A DNA stretch of 64,000 nt from Sapientia aquatica (GCF_004358105.1 NZ_SMYL01000001.1:372001-436000); one strand, 5' to 3'; shown: positions 9,290 through 19,114, numbered from the stretch's first letter. Notes: a model not told the origin generated them from the letters alone. Translations and numbers: made by a program.

Positions 9290-11278
9290 TTACACAACGA
9301 CGGTAGTTGATGCGAGTGGCATCGTGAACCAAAAGGTTGTTCCAACGCCGATCTCGGTGATGTAACCAATATCGCCTCCCATCTTGGCGATCATTTTCTT
9401 GGCGATATTGAGCCCTAAACCAGCACCGCCTTGTTGACGGGTATTGCTTGAATTGGCTTGGGCGAATTCGCCAAATAATTTACTGCGGAAGGCTAACGGG
9501 ATGCCGTCGCCGTGGTCTTCGATCTCGATACGGGCAAATTCATTGGTGGGGATGATGCGGATGTTGACCGTGTCACCTGGTTTAGAAAATTTGGCCGCGT
9601 TGGTCAGCAGGTTAGTCACGACTTGACTTAATCGGTCTGCGTCACCGATTACCATGCATTTTTCTTGCTTTGGCGCCATGGCATAACGCACACCAAACGA
9701 GGTGGCGTAACTAATGTTATTGAACATGGTTTGGCGCACGATGGTGGTGATGTCAATTTCGTCTTTTTGGAAAATCATCATGTTAGACATGAGCTTTTCC
9801 ATATCCAAAATTTCGTTGACCAAGTTGATCAGGCGCTGACTATTTTTAATCGCCACCTTCACCATGTCATGCGCCTTAAAGGGTAATTCGCCCATCACGC
9901 CGCCATCGAGCAAATGCAGCGAACCGTGAATGGAGGTCAGCGGCGTGCGTAGTTCATGACTGACGGTGGAGATGAATTCGTTTTTCATTCGCTCTACATA
10001 TTTTTGCTCGCTAATGTCGGTTTGGATGCCAACTAAGCGCGTCGCTGTTTGGTTTTCATCGCGCATAATCATGCCGCGATCCAGTACCCAAATATATTGA
10101 CCATTTTTTTGGCGGATACGGTATTCATGCTGAAAGCGATCGATTTTGTGCGTCAGGCAATGGTCAATTTTTTCCAGAATAGTGTCGATATCCTCAGGGT
10201 GAACCTGGCCTGCCCATGTGGCGTAAGTATTGGCCAGTTCATGGTCTTCGTAACCCAGCATCGACTTCCAACGGGGCGAGTAGTAGACCGTATTTTGGGC
10301 GAGGTTCCTGTCCCATAAACCGTCATTTGCACCGGTAATGGCGAGGTTAAAACGCTCCTCGCTCTCTTTGGTTGCCTGTTCGGCCAATTGACGCTGTGTA
10401 TCAATGTAATGCAGCTTGGATTGCGTCTCAGCCAATAGGGCGATTACGCTGTTGCTCATGCCTTTTTTGGTCGTAATCGGAGTGGAGAAATCACCGCGTC
10501 CTAGGCGCGAAATATGGTCATGCACTTCGCTTACTGTGCCACCCAAAATCGTTCTCACGTTGCGCTGGATAGACCAAATTAACCAGCCCAAGGTCACGCC
10601 TAAAAGGATAAAAGTAGAGCGCATTAGGACGGTTTTTTGTTCGGCGTCATCAATGACTTTGATGGTGCGTTGATCGACCAAGGTCGTGAATTCGCTGATC
10701 GGTCGCATGATGCCCGCTTTGGCGTCGTGATAAGCCGCGTCGTGCACCATCAAAATAGCTTGTGATCGCTTTTGGTCGGACATCGGTTCAGATTCAACCA
10801 ATGCCATTGCTGCAAATTCGGTATGGGTCAATGTGTCCGAGTTGGCTTTTGCCTCCGCCAACTTGTCGAATTCTTCTTTGGTAAACCCCGCAGCGCGCAT
10901 CCGTCCCAACAGGCTAGTTGCCTCGCCCGCAGGATTGGGGCGGTGATCATCGCTCAACACCAAATCCCAATAAATACTGTCGTAATTAACGGGTCGGGGA
11001 ATTTTGCCGTCGCGGATAGCGAGAATTTCTTGAAAATGCTGCTTATAAAGCGGATTGCCCGTGACGATGTAGGTTCGCACCATCCGAGTCAGGTCATCGG
11101 ACGATTGACGCAATTCCTGCGCGAGCTTGAAGGATTGAAGTCGCGATTCATGCGCCAAGTCAACTTGGTTCTCAGTCCAAAGATAAATTAGGAAACTGGC
11201 AATGAACAAGCCAAGCACCGCCATCGCCCAGCGAAAGTGCGTCGTTAGTCGATATAAATGATCTTTAGGATTGATCAT
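9290..11278 (-). CDS. Membrane sensor histidine kinase with HAMP and PAS domains
   Basis: The 662-residue protein has a transmembrane segment at about residues 17-35, a periplasmic sensor region of about 185 residues and a second membrane segment near 222-240. A HAMP-like linker, a PAS/PAC domain (about 305-430), a HisKA dimerisation domain and an HATPase domain follow. The phospho-acceptor is His441 in STVSHELRTPLTS. The ATP-binding boxes are TNLLTNAAKFS (N), EDHGDGIP (G1) and GAGLGLNIAKKM (G2). There is no attached receiver. No response regulator of the matching OmpR class is adjacent. The nearest, at 12460-13101, is NarL type and separated by a toxin-antitoxin pair, so the partner is unknown. 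The periplasmic region contains a TRMVRTYIVTGN-like segment seen in four-helix sensor domains. Confidence 0.9.
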   Translation of the reverse strand: MINPKDHLYRLTTHFRWAMAVLGLFIASFLIYLWTENQVDLAHESRLQSFKLAQELRQSSDDLTRMVRTYIVTGNPLYKQHFQEILAIRDGKIPRPVNYDSIYWDLVLSDDHRPNPAGEATSLLGRMRAAGFTKEEFDKLAEAKANSDTLTHTEFAAMALVESEPMSDQKRSQAILMVHDAAYHDAKAGIMRPISEFTTLVDQRTIKVIDDAEQKTVLMRSTFILLGVTLGWLIWSIQRNVRTILGGTVSEVHDHISRLGRGDFSTPITTKKGMSNSVIALLAETQSKLHYIDTQRQLAEQATKESEERFNLAITGANDGLWDRNLAQNTVYYSPRWKSMLGYEDHELANTYATWAGQVHPEDIDTILEKIDHCLTHKIDRFQHEYRIRQKNGQYIWVLDRGMIMRDENQTATRLVGIQTDISEQKYVERMKNEFISTVSHELRTPLTSIHGSLHLLDGGVMGELPFKAHDMVKVAIKNSQRLINLVNEILDMEKLMSNMMIFQKDEIDITTIVRQTMFNNISYATSFGVRYAMAPKQEKCMVIGDADRLSQVVTNLLTNAAKFSKPGDTVNIRIIPTNEFARIEIEDHGDGIPLAFRSKLFGEFAQANSSNTRQQGGAGLGLNIAKKMIAKMGGDIGYITEIGVGTTFWFTMPLASTTVVV

Positions 11279-11528
11279 TTAGGCTGCTTTCCGGGGACGT
11301 TGAATTTTATTGCCATCTTTTACATGAACGACTCAACAATATTTGTTTGAATGTTCAGTTTAGGATGCGCTTGGCTTGAAAACTAGGTTTGTTTTCAATT
11401 TTGATGGGTGTATTTAATTCTTGGTGCGATTGGCTAGAAGATGTTGTCAGCTAGTAATTTAGATTTATCTCAAAGTAGGTAATTCAAAACAGCGACTGGT
11501 GTCTGGTGAAACATGATGGCGTAAAGTA

Positions 11529-11870
11529 TTAGAAATCAAGTTGAGTTGGATCGATGCCCAAAGCCGCCGCAATTTTTGTGCGGGTCGATTTACGTGAGTG
11601 GGTTTTGGCTTCCAATTGCGCGTAGGCACTTTGCGTAATCTGCATACGTTGCGCGACTTGCGCTTGAGTTAGTTCTAAATATTCGCGCCAGGCCCGGGCG
11701 GCGGAAATCCCTTTATCCAAGGCTGCGTTGACGACGTGATTGGGGATGGTCGGTTCCGCTACCGGTTTGCCCAAGGTGAGCGCTTGGTATTGTGCGAACG
11801 GAATGACCGCGAAAGTCGGATTGCCGCTCGCGTCACGCAGAATTTGAACGTTGTCAGTAAGTGTTTTCAT
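11529..11870 (-). CDS. XRE-family antitoxin of a RelE-type toxin-antitoxin pair
   Basis: The start is taken at ATG 11870 (113 residues), because the longer frame would run far into the toxin gene. Residues 1-45 form a short beta-alpha segment (DASGNPTFAVIPFAQYQAL) like Phd-type antitoxin fronts. The C-terminal half is an XRE helix-turn-helix (LTQAQVAQRMQITQSAYAQLEAKT). It should neutralise the toxin encoded immediately upstream and repress the operon. Its first 17 bp overlap the 3' end of the toxin gene, so translation is probably coupled. Toxin-first order resembles higBA modules, but the sequence does not settle the subfamily. Confidence 0.85.
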   Translation of the reverse strand: MKTLTDNVQILRDASGNPTFAVIPFAQYQALTLGKPVAEPTIPNHVVNAALDKGISAARAWREYLELTQAQVAQRMQITQSAYAQLEAKTHSRKSTRTKIAAALGIDPTQLDF

Positions 11871-12132
11871 CGCGCTTTTTGACTTCTTCAATAGTGACGA
11901 TATGAATGGCACCGTCAAAGTTAAAAAATACTCGGTAATTGCCCACTCGTAAGCGGAATTGGTAGTCATGATTGGTCAATGCTTTGACGTTGATGCAATC
12001 GGGCATGTTGACCAATTTATCGCATTCAGTACGGATTTTTTTGCTGTCTTGCGCGGGTAATTTACGTAGCTGCTTCGCTGCTTTGAGGGCGTAACTCACC
12101 GAATTAGCTGTTCGATTATATAAGTTATTCAT
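11854..12132 (-). CDS. RelE/ParE-superfamily toxin
   Basis: The 92-residue basic protein has the RelE-like pattern: an N-terminal helical pair (KAAKQLRKLPAQDSKKI), then LTNHDYQFRLRVGNYRVFFNF and a last strand IVTIEEVKKRDENTY. RelE-type toxins cleave mRNA on the ribosome or, in the ParE branch, act on gyrase; the basic YRVFF core and KRDE tail fit the mRNA-cleaving branch. It is the first gene of a two-gene operon with the XRE antitoxin (17-bp overlap). An AT-rich inverted repeat lies just upstream and may be its operator. Confidence 0.87.
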   Translation of the reverse strand: MNNLYNRTANSVSYALKAAKQLRKLPAQDSKKIRTECDKLVNMPDCINVKALTNHDYQFRLRVGNYRVFFNFDGAIHIVTIEEVKKRDENTY

Positions 12133-12459
12133 TAGTATTTCAATTAAAAACTACTTTTAATGTGATCTTTTAGTTAACAGAATGAATGTAGCACAGCATT
12201 GAAAATTGTAAAAATTAAATGAGAAATTGAAGCTCGGGTTTGGTAGTCGCTGTAGGAGGTTTGCCAACGCATATCGGTCACATTGACACCCTCGTGGCAA
12301 CAGGCTTTGTCGTTGGCACAGCAATTCGCGCGCCAAAGGGATGGGATGGGTATCGGAACGAGAAATTAATGCAAGAAGGAACTTATGCAAGAGGGCGAAC
12401 AACTGGTGGAGAAGATAAAAACTGGACTTCGTTACCGAGGATAGTCGCCCAAGGGAGCG
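12133..12459. other. Intergenic region between response regulator and toxin genes
   Basis: The 327-bp gap holds the candidate toxin operator and presumably the toxin promoter. Open frames of 81 and 98 codons exist on opposite strands, but neither has protein-like composition or a convincing start. No other feature was seen. Confidence 0.4.
12143..12161. promoter_or_regulatory. Candidate operator ahead of the toxin gene
   Basis: The inverted repeat ATTAAAA-ACTAC-TTTTAAT sits 10 bp upstream of the toxin start codon (12132), where the antitoxin would be expected to bind. It is AT-rich, so a chance match cannot be excluded. Confidence 0.4.
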
Positions 12460-13101
12460 CTAACCTCGCGCAGCCAACAACTGATGCTCCACTGCGTATT
12501 GCACCAACTCAGTCAAATTCTTCATCCGCATTTTGACCAAGATCCGTGTCTTGTGGGTGCTGACGGTTTTGACGCTTAAAAATAAGCTGTCGGCGATTTC
12601 GGTGAGGGATTTGCCTTGTACGAGCAATTGAAAAATCTCAAATTCGCGGTCGGATAACGTTTTGTGGGGCAGGGCGACTTCTTCCGGCATGATGTTCATC
12701 GCGAGTTGTTCGGCAACGGCCACGCTGATATACGGTCGGCCTGACGCGATGCGGTGGATGGCGCTGACTAATTCTAGTCCAGCGCTTTCTTTGGTTAGGT
12801 AACCATGTGCACCGGCGCGCATGGCTCGCACGGCGTATTGCTCTTCTTCGTGCATGGTCAAAATTAAGATTGGCAGCTTGGGGGCTTCGTCTTTCATTTG
12901 ACGGATTAAATCCACGCCGCTGCGACCCGGCATGGATAAATCGAGCAAGATTAAATCAATGCCGCCAGCGCGGACTTTTTGCAGTGCATCCAAACCATCG
13001 ACCGCTTCGGCCACGATTTGAATATCGGGTTCGCCTTCCAAAATACGCTTTAAACCTTCGCGCATGATGGTGTGGTCGTCTGCAATTAAAATCCGGATCA
13101 T
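12460..13101 (-). CDS. NarL/FixJ-family response regulator
   Basis: The 213-residue protein has a receiver domain (1-120) with the acidic pair Asp8-Asp9, phospho-acceptor Asp54 in LLDLSMPG, Thr82 and Lys104. A LuxR-type helix-turn-helix follows at about 148-205 (LSDREFEIFQLLVQGKSLTEIA, then VKTVSTHKTRI). It should bind DNA when phosphorylated. It stands alone, 52 bp downstream of lysS on the same strand, with no matching HisKA_3 kinase nearby, so it is an orphan within this window. Read-through from lysS is possible. Confidence 0.92.
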   Translation of the reverse strand: MIRILIADDHTIMREGLKRILEGEPDIQIVAEAVDGLDALQKVRAGGIDLILLDLSMPGRSGVDLIRQMKDEAPKLPILILTMHEEEQYAVRAMRAGAHGYLTKESAGLELVSAIHRIASGRPYISVAVAEQLAMNIMPEEVALPHKTLSDREFEIFQLLVQGKSLTEIADSLFLSVKTVSTHKTRILVKMRMKNLTELVQYAVEHQLLAARG

Positions 13102-13153
13102 GGCGGCACTTTTAAAAGGTCTTACTTCAACATCAATCGGAGTGACTTAGGAA

Positions 13154-14695
13154 TTAATCTTCACGGCGTAAATGAGGGAACAGAATCACGTCGCGAATAT
13201 TGGGTGAGTCGGTAATCAACATCATCAAGCGATCAATCCCGATACCGCAACCACCTGTTGGAGGCATGCCGTATTCCAAGGCGCGGATGTAGTCGGCGTC
13301 GTAGTACATCGCTTCTTCGTCGCCGGCTTCTTTGGCTTCGACTTGGGCTTTAAAGCGCGCGGCTTGGTCTTCTGGATCGTTCAATTCAGAAAAACCGTTG
13401 GCGATTTCACGACCCGTCATGAACAATTCAAAGCGTTCGGTAATATCGGGATGCGCATCCGATGCGCGCGCTAATGGCGAGACTTCGACTGGATAATCGA
13501 TGATGTACGTTGGATTCCACAATTGCGCTTCGGCCGTTTCTTCGAACAAGGCTAATTGCAATGCGCCGAGGCCAGAAGTTGCAAAGGGTTTGACGCCAAA
13601 CTTGAGCAATTCTTTGGTCAAGAAGTCGACATCGTGCAATTGCTCGTTGGTGTAATTCGGTGCGTATTTGTTGATCGCGCCAACAATAGTTAAGCGCTCA
13701 AACGGCTTGCTCAAATCGAGTTCGCGCCCTTGGTAAGTCAATACCGCTGTGCCGTGCGCGTCGATGGCGGCTTTGCGAATGACTTGTTCGGTGAAATCCA
13801 TTAACCACTTGTAATCCACATAGGCTGCATAGAATTCCATCATCGTGAATTCTGGATTGTGGCGCGGGGAAACGCCTTCATTACGGAAGTTGCGGTTGAC
13901 TTCAAACACACGTTCAAAGCCGCCCACGACTAAACGTTTTAAATACAATTCCGGCGCGATACGCAAAAACATTTGCATGTCGAGTGCGTTGTGATGTGTG
14001 ATGAAAGGCTTTGCCGCTGCGCCGCCAGGAATCACGTGCAACATCGGTGTTTCAACTTCCATGAAGGCATTGTCTTCCATGAAGCGGCGGATAGAACTCA
14101 TCGCCGCGGTGCGCGCTTTGAAAGTGCGGCGCGTGTCTTCGCTCATGATCAAATCAACGTAGCGCTGGCGGTATTTGGTTTCTTGATTGGCTAAACCGTG
14201 GAATTTGTCTGGCAATGGACGCAGTGATTTGGTCAGCAAACGCAGTTGCGTCACTTTGATCGTGAGCTCGTCTGTTTTGGTTTTAAACAGCACGCCTTCC
14301 ACGCCTAGGATGTCGCCCAAATCGTAATGGCGGAACGCTTCCATCGCTGCTTCGCCAGTTTTGTCTAAAGTGATGTAGAGCTGAATGCGGCCATCGGCCT
14401 TTTTGCCGGAGGCGTCTTGAATCGTTGCGAAAGCGGCTTTCTTACCGGCTTCGCGCTTTAACATCATGCGTCCACCGACGCAGACATGCACATCCATCGT
14501 TTCTAATTCTTCGCGCGTAAATGCGTCGTATTTTTCTTGCAATGGAGCGCATTTATCGGTCGGATGAAAGTCGTTCGGGAAGGCGACGCCGTGAGTGCGT
14601 AACTCAGTCAATTTAGCACGACGTTCGGCAAAAACGGAATGATCGTCAACAGGTGTTTCGGTGCTGTGGTCGGCTGGATTGTGTTCAGTGCTCAT
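13154..14695 (-). CDS. lysS: Lysyl-tRNA synthetase, class II
   Basis: LysS charges tRNA-Lys with lysine in the cytoplasm. The 513-residue product has an N-terminal OB-fold anticodon-binding domain (about 65-165) and a class II catalytic core. Motif 1 lies around [21 protein letters not shown], motif 2 is [20 protein letters not shown] and motif 3 is [12 protein letters not shown] near the C terminus. The length matches the bacterial family. ATG 14695 is preceded by AAAGAGAA. It lies 120 bp downstream of prfB on the same strand, the usual prfB-lysS order of many proteobacteria, so co-transcription is likely. Confidence 0.97.
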   Translation of the reverse strand: MSTEHNPADHSTETPVDDHSVFAERRAKLTELRTHGVAFPNDFHPTDKCAPLQEKYDAFTREELETMDVHVCVGGRMMLKREAGKKAAFATIQDASGKKADGRIQLYITLDKTGEAAMEAFRHYDLGDILGVEGVLFKTKTDELTIKVTQLRLLTKSLRPLPDKFHGLANQETKYRQRYVDLIMSEDTRRTFKARTAAMSSIRRFMEDNAFMEVETPMLHVIPGGAAAKPFITHHNALDMQMFLRIAPELYLKRLVVGGFERVFEVNRNFRNEGVSPRHNPEFTMMEFYAAYVDYKWLMDFTEQVIRKAAIDAHGTAVLTYQGRELDLSKPFERLTIVGAINKYAPNYTNEQLHDVDFLTKELLKFGVKPFATSGLGALQLALFEETAEAQLWNPTYIIDYPVEVSPLARASDAHPDITERFELFMTGREIANGFSELNDPEDQAARFKAQVEAKEAGDEEAMYYDADYIRALEYGMPPTGGCGIGIDRLMMLITDSPNIRDVILFPHLRRED

Positions 14696-14815
14696 CGTTC
14701 TCTTTCAAGTTCAGGCAGCCTGCATGGGCTGCGGTGAATCGTTCAATGTGGTTGTATATCTGTGGTTCGCGCTGCAAAATCAGTTGGTCAATTCGCTTGT
14801 AAAACCGAGCGCCAA

Positions 14816-15920
14816 TTACACGCCTTGTTTTAATGATGCGGCAATGAATCCATCTAAATCGCCATCTAACACGGCCTTGGTATTGCCGGTTTCAAAACTG
14901 GTTCGTAAATCTTTGATACGCGATTGATCAAGCACATACGAGCGGATTTGATGACCCCAACCGACGTCGGTTTTGGAATCTTCTAGTTTTTGCTGTTCGC
15001 TCATGCGATTACGCAATTCTAATTCGTACAACTTGGCTTTCAACATATCCCACGCTTCAGCGCGGTTACGATGTTGGCTGCGGTCGTTTTGACATTGCAC
15101 CACGATGCCGGTTGGGCCGTGGGTTAATCGCACGGCGGAATCGGTTTTGTTAATGTGCTGACCACCGGCACCAGAGGCGCGATAGGTATCGACGCGCACG
15201 TCGGCGGGATTGACTTCAATATCAATCGAATCATCGACTTCGGGATAGACAAACAAACTGCAGAACGACGTGTGCCGGCCGTTGGCAGAATCGAACGGGG
15301 ATTTACGCACTAAGCGATGCACGCCCGTTTCGGTACGCAAGAAGCCATAGGCGTAGTCGCCTTCCACTTTTAAGGTGGCGGTTTTGATTCCAGCAACCTC
15401 ACCGTCGGATTGCTCCAATACTTCGACTTTGAAGCCTTTGCGTTCGCAATAACGTAAATACTGACGCAAAATCATCGAAGCCCAATCTTGCGCTTCAGTG
15501 CCGCCTGCGCCGGATTGAATATCGATAAAGCAGTTATTCGGGTCCATCGGATTATTAAACATGCGACGGAATTCCATACCTTCCACCAGCAAGCGCAATG
15601 CATCGGCATCGGCTTCAATCGCTTCTAATGTGTCGTCGTCTTGCTCTTCTTTGGCCATGGCGAACAGATCGCTGGCGTCGCGTAGATCGGCGTCAATTTT
15701 GGTAAGGGTGTGGACGATGGCTTCGAGCGACTTTTTCTCGCGGCCTAAATCTTGTGCTTTTTTGGGGTCGTTCCAGATCGCTGGATCTTCCATTTCAGCG
15801 TTGACTTGCTCTAGTTTCTCTGACTTGATATCGAAGTCAAAGATACCTCCGAAGTTCAACTTCTCGGTTGGTGAGGTCCGACAATAAGCCGGCGATGCTA
15901 TTGATGCGTTCTGCTTCCAT
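14816..15920 (-). CDS. prfB: Peptide chain release factor 2, with programmed +1 frameshift
   Basis: RF2 releases peptides at UGA and UAA stop codons. The gene starts at ATG 15920 and reads 27 codons (M-E-A-E-R-I-N-S...) to an in-frame TGA at 15839-15837. A +1 shift at CTT-TGA-C continues into the 340-codon main frame, giving a 367-residue protein, the usual RF2 length. The stop-recognition tripeptide SPF (RKSPFDS) and the catalytic GGQ (GAGGQHINK) are present. The annotation must join both frames: the TTG at 15859 that opens the main frame is not the true start. Frameshifting senses low RF2 and so provides autoregulation. lysS follows downstream. Confidence 0.96.
15836..15850 (-). promoter_or_regulatory. 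prfB: RF2 programmed frameshift site
   Basis: On the minus strand the sequence reads GGAGG-TAT-CTT-TGA-C. A Shine-Dalgarno-like GGAGG lies three bases before the CTT slippery codon, followed by the in-frame TGA and a C. This is the canonical RF2 autoregulatory element. Confidence 0.95.
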
Positions 15921-16012
15921 GATTTTCGAGTGACTATTTGAGTAAATTAACTCGCGATTATAACCGAGAGCGGGCAGTTTCTCTTGAAAAACAATGCAGA
16001 ATCAGCGACCTA

Positions 16013-16043
16013 TAAACAAAAACAGCGTCTGATCAAGACGCTG
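16013..16043 (-). terminator. Rho-independent terminator of the aminopeptidase gene
   Basis: The stem CAGCGTCT / AGACGCTG with a 5-nt loop (16023-16043) is followed on the minus strand by TTTTTGTTTAT. It lies about 80 bp past the aminopeptidase stop at 16125. Confidence 0.85.
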
Positions 16044-16124
16044 CTATGCAGTGCTGGAAGATAGTCAATAAACCAATAAGTTAGCTTTTTTAAATCATCA
16101 CATTAAACCGAGTCGCTAAAATCA

Positions 16125-17933
16125 TTAAATTGGCTGTGTGCTGCGCTCTAACCATGCCAGTGCATCGCCAGAAACTAATGGCGATAAACGTGCTTTGACC
16201 GTCGCGTGATACTGGTTAATCCAATCAATTTCGGCTTGATTTAATACCGATTTATCCAGACAGCGCACGTCGATTGGGCACAAGGTTAGCGTCTCAAAAC
16301 GGATGAATTCACCAAACTCCGAGCTGTCGCCCGGAACGTTTAAGACCAAATTCTCAATGCGAATTCCCCATTTGCCCGGACGATAAATGCCTGGCTCAAT
16401 CGACGTAATCATCCCTAATTGCATAGCCGTTTGTGGTTCCGGCGGCGTTAACCAAGAAATGTTTTGTGGGCCTTCGTGCACGTTGAGGAAATAGCCAACA
16501 CCGTGGCCGGTGCCGTGACCGTAATTCAAACCGGCGGCCCACAAAGGAGCGCGGGCGATCGCGTCGAGTAGCGGTGCGCGCGTGCCGACGGGAAATTGGG
16601 CGGTCGATAAAGCGATCACCGCTTTTAATTCCAAGGCGAAATCGCGTTTTTGTTCGGCGCTTGGTTGACCAATCGCCACCATGCGCGTGATATCGGTGGT
16701 GCCGCCCAAATATTGTCCACCGGAGTCGATCAACAGCAAACCATCGCCTTCAATGACTGCATTGCTCTCAGGCGTCGCATGATAATGCGGCATCGCGCCG
16801 TTGGCGTTAAAGCCAGCGATGGTGCCAAAGCTAGGCGAGACAAATCCGGGACGTTTAGCGCGCGCGGCACAAATCTGCGTATCGACGTCGATTTCGGTAA
16901 TAGTTTGCTTACCAATGGTGTTGTCAAGCCACGCGAAAAATTCGCACAAGGCTGCGCCGTCTTGTTCCATGGTGTGGCGTATATGCGCGGCTTGGGCTTC
17001 GTTCTTAAGCGACTTAAAATAGGTCGAGGGATTAATCGCATCGATCTTTTTAACGCTGGTGTGGCACGATTCGATCACGCCAAACGTAACGCGGCGCGGA
17101 TCGACGAGCAAGGTTGTGTTCGAAGCTAAGTTGGATAAGGCGGTCGAGATTTGTGAGTAATCGCGGCAGTAAATTTTCTGCGCTTCCAGTGTGGCTTGCA
17201 ATTCAGGTGAAACCTTACCCGCGCCGACAAACAATTCAACTTGGTGTTTGCCGATTAGCACATGCGCTAAAAATACGGGGTTGTAGCTGACATCCGAGCC
17301 ACGTAAATTGAGCAGCCAGGCAATATCATCCACCGTCGAAATCAAATGCCATTCGGCTCCGAGTTCATGCATCTTAGCCCGCACTTGCGCGATTTTTTCT
17401 ATCCTTGTTTGCACTGCGTAAGGTGCTTGATGTTCGTATACCGGTTGGGTTGGCAAACTTGGTCGATCTGGCCATGCCGCGCTCAGCAAATCAATGTAGG
17501 TTGTGAGCTTAATTTGTTGCGCCGATAAAGTTTGGTTGAGTTGGCGCGCAGTCGCTAAGCCTAAAACCATGCCATCGACGCCAACACATTGACCGGATTT
17601 TAAATTGGCGGCGAGCCAATCGATATGATCGGTCGAACCCGCGGCGGCGATCTTCATCAACGCGATACCAGAACCAGCTAATTCGTGTTCGGCTTGCACC
17701 CAATAACGCGTATCAACCCACAAGCCGGCAAAGTTTGCGGTGACGATAAGCGTTCCGACCGATCCATCAAAACCCGAAAACCACGCACGACCTTGCCAAC
17801 GTGCTGGAACATACTCGGATAGATGCGGATCGGCAGACGGAATGATGAAGGCGTCGATGCCGTTATTGGCCATATGTTGACGCAATCCGGCTAAGCGTTG
17901 GGGAATGGGGGATGGTGCGGTGGAATTTGGCAT
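16125..17933 (-). CDS. Aminopeptidase P (Xaa-Pro aminopeptidase, peptidase M24B)
   Basis: The 602-residue protein is of the long three-domain type, like eukaryotic XPNPEP1: two creatinase-like N-terminal domains (about 10-140 and 160-310), the pita-bread catalytic domain (about 315-530) and a C-terminal tail. Dinuclear metal ligands are visible: Asp in LLIDSGG, Asp in GTTDITR, His in GHGTGHGVG, Glu in TSIEPG and Glu in RIENLV. It should remove N-terminal residues preceding proline from peptides in the cytoplasm, with no signal peptide. It is a single gene closed by a terminator. Confidence 0.93.
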   Translation of the reverse strand: MPNSTAPSPIPQRLAGLRQHMANNGIDAFIIPSADPHLSEYVPARWQGRAWFSGFDGSVGTLIVTANFAGLWVDTRYWVQAEHELAGSGIALMKIAAAGSTDHIDWLAANLKSGQCVGVDGMVLGLATARQLNQTLSAQQIKLTTYIDLLSAAWPDRPSLPTQPVYEHQAPYAVQTRIEKIAQVRAKMHELGAEWHLISTVDDIAWLLNLRGSDVSYNPVFLAHVLIGKHQVELFVGAGKVSPELQATLEAQKIYCRDYSQISTALSNLASNTTLLVDPRRVTFGVIESCHTSVKKIDAINPSTYFKSLKNEAQAAHIRHTMEQDGAALCEFFAWLDNTIGKQTITEIDVDTQICAARAKRPGFVSPSFGTIAGFNANGAMPHYHATPESNAVIEGDGLLLIDSGGQYLGGTTDITRMVAIGQPSAEQKRDFALELKAVIALSTAQFPVGTRAPLLDAIARAPLWAAGLNYGHGTGHGVGYFLNVHEGPQNISWLTPPEPQTAMQLGMITSIEPGIYRPGKWGIRIENLVLNVPGDSSEFGEFIRFETLTLCPIDVRCLDKSVLNQAEIDWINQYHATVKARLSPLVSGDALAWLERSTQPI

Positions 17934-18161
17934 GGTGAAGTTGGTTTGTTTTAAGGGAAGTCGTTATGAAAAAATCGACTTAATAGCAAGATGCAAATAG
18001 TTTGTTGAGAGATGGTTTTTGAATGCAAAAACTAATTATCTTGCTTTTTGACGCGAATATTAATCGGTATTTTTAGTGAATACGAAAATTAAATTTAGGC
18101 AAAATTTTATTTGAATTTGCCATCGACAGCTTGGATTTGCGCTGTGTTTGCGGCATGGGAA

Positions 18162-18473
18162 TCACCAGCGAATTTGTCCGCTAAGGACTTGCCACCACAT
18201 CTTAAAATCACCCATCAAACTGTAAATCGGATGTTTGAAAGTCGCTGGGCGGTTTTTTTCAAAGATGAAATGACCGACCCACGCGAAGCTATAACCAACC
18301 AAGGGAAGCAGCCAGAGTAAATTGAATTGCTGCAAAATCACGCTGGTTGCAAAAAGGGCGATCACGCAGCTGGTGCCGATAACGTGCAGGCGACGCGACG
18401 TGCGGTCTTGATGTTCACCTAAATAGAACGGATAAAAGTCGGCAAAGGAATGAAATTGCTGAGATTGTTCCAT
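18162..18473 (-). CDS. Mpo1-like (DUF962) membrane protein
   Basis: The start is placed at ATG 18473, which has AGGGA eight bases upstream; a GTG at 18497 would add eight residues. The 103-residue protein has the family hallmarks FYLGEHQ, RRLHVIGTS, a hydrophobic pair (about 35-65), and GYSFAWVGHFIFEKNRPATF followed by HPIYSLMGDFKMW. The yeast homologue Mpo1 is a dioxygenase in phytosphingosine metabolism that uses conserved His residues; bacterial members are largely uncharacterised. Function here is inferred from family only. The LOG-family gene lies about 70 bp upstream on the same strand. Confidence 0.85.
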   Translation of the reverse strand: MEQSQQFHSFADFYPFYLGEHQDRTSRRLHVIGTSCVIALFATSVILQQFNLLWLLPLVGYSFAWVGHFIFEKNRPATFKHPIYSLMGDFKMWWQVLSGQIRW

Positions 18474-18544
18474 CGTTTTTCCCTGTTGTGCTTGCACTAG
18501 CCAAGCTGCTAGCTGCGCGTTTTAATTTTATTTGTTATGCCGCA

Positions 18545-19096
18545 TTAGCCGGCAAATACGGGCAAATGCAGAAGTTGAATTAATTCAATCGGATCAGTGG
18601 ATTCGCGCAGAAGTTGTCGATGCGCGGGTTTTAAAAAACCTTGGGCAACGGTGTGATTTAAAAACGCTAATAAGCCATCATAAAAACCATCCACATTCAA
18701 CAACCCAATCGGCTTTTGATGGAATCCAAGCTGCAACCAAGTCAGCATTTCAAATAGCTCTTCGAGCGTACCGATGCCGCCCGGTAGAGCAATAAAGCCA
18801 TCCGATAAGTGCGCCATCATCGCTTTACGCTCGTGCATGTCCTTGACGATATGCAACTGGGTAAGCGCGACGTGACCAACTTCTTTTTCCATTAATGATT
18901 GCGGAATTACGCCGGTGACTTCGCCGCCCAGACGTAATACTTCATCGGCCAAAATTCCCATCAAACCGACATTGCCACCGCCGTACACGAGACTGAGATT
19001 ATGACCAACCAGCGTGGAAGCCAAGCTGCGCGCGGCTTGCGCATACACGGGTGAATTTCCCGAGGCAGAACCGCAATAGACGCAGATGGATTTCAT
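18545..19096 (-). CDS. LOG-family protein (nucleoside 5'-monophosphate phosphoribohydrolase type)
   Basis: The 183-residue Rossmann-type protein has the LOG signature: VYCGSASG at the N terminus, YGGGNVGLMG, and PGGIGTLEELFE with the catalytic Glu. Family members hydrolyse cytokinin riboside 5'-phosphates or general AMP-type nucleotides to free base and ribose phosphate. The substrate cannot be fixed here. It lies 18 bp downstream of a TetR regulator gene on the same strand, so the two are probably co-transcribed. Confidence 0.9.
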   Translation of the reverse strand: MKSICVYCGSASGNSPVYAQAARSLASTLVGHNLSLVYGGGNVGLMGILADEVLRLGGEVTGVIPQSLMEKEVGHVALTQLHIVKDMHERKAMMAHLSDGFIALPGGIGTLEELFEMLTWLQLGFHQKPIGLLNVDGFYDGLLAFLNHTVAQGFLKPAHRQLLRESTDPIELIQLLHLPVFAG

Positions 19097-19114
19097 GGCG
19101 AGTTTGTGGTGGTC

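Noticed and set aside
12240-12536. 98-codon open frame on the plus strand overlapping the end of the response regulator gene
   Set aside because: It overlaps a clear gene on the other strand for 77 bp, and its sequence has no recognisable domain and no conserved-looking core.
15817-15859. TTG at 15859 as the start of prfB
   Set aside because: It lies inside the frameshift window; the real N terminus is encoded from 15920 in the other frame.
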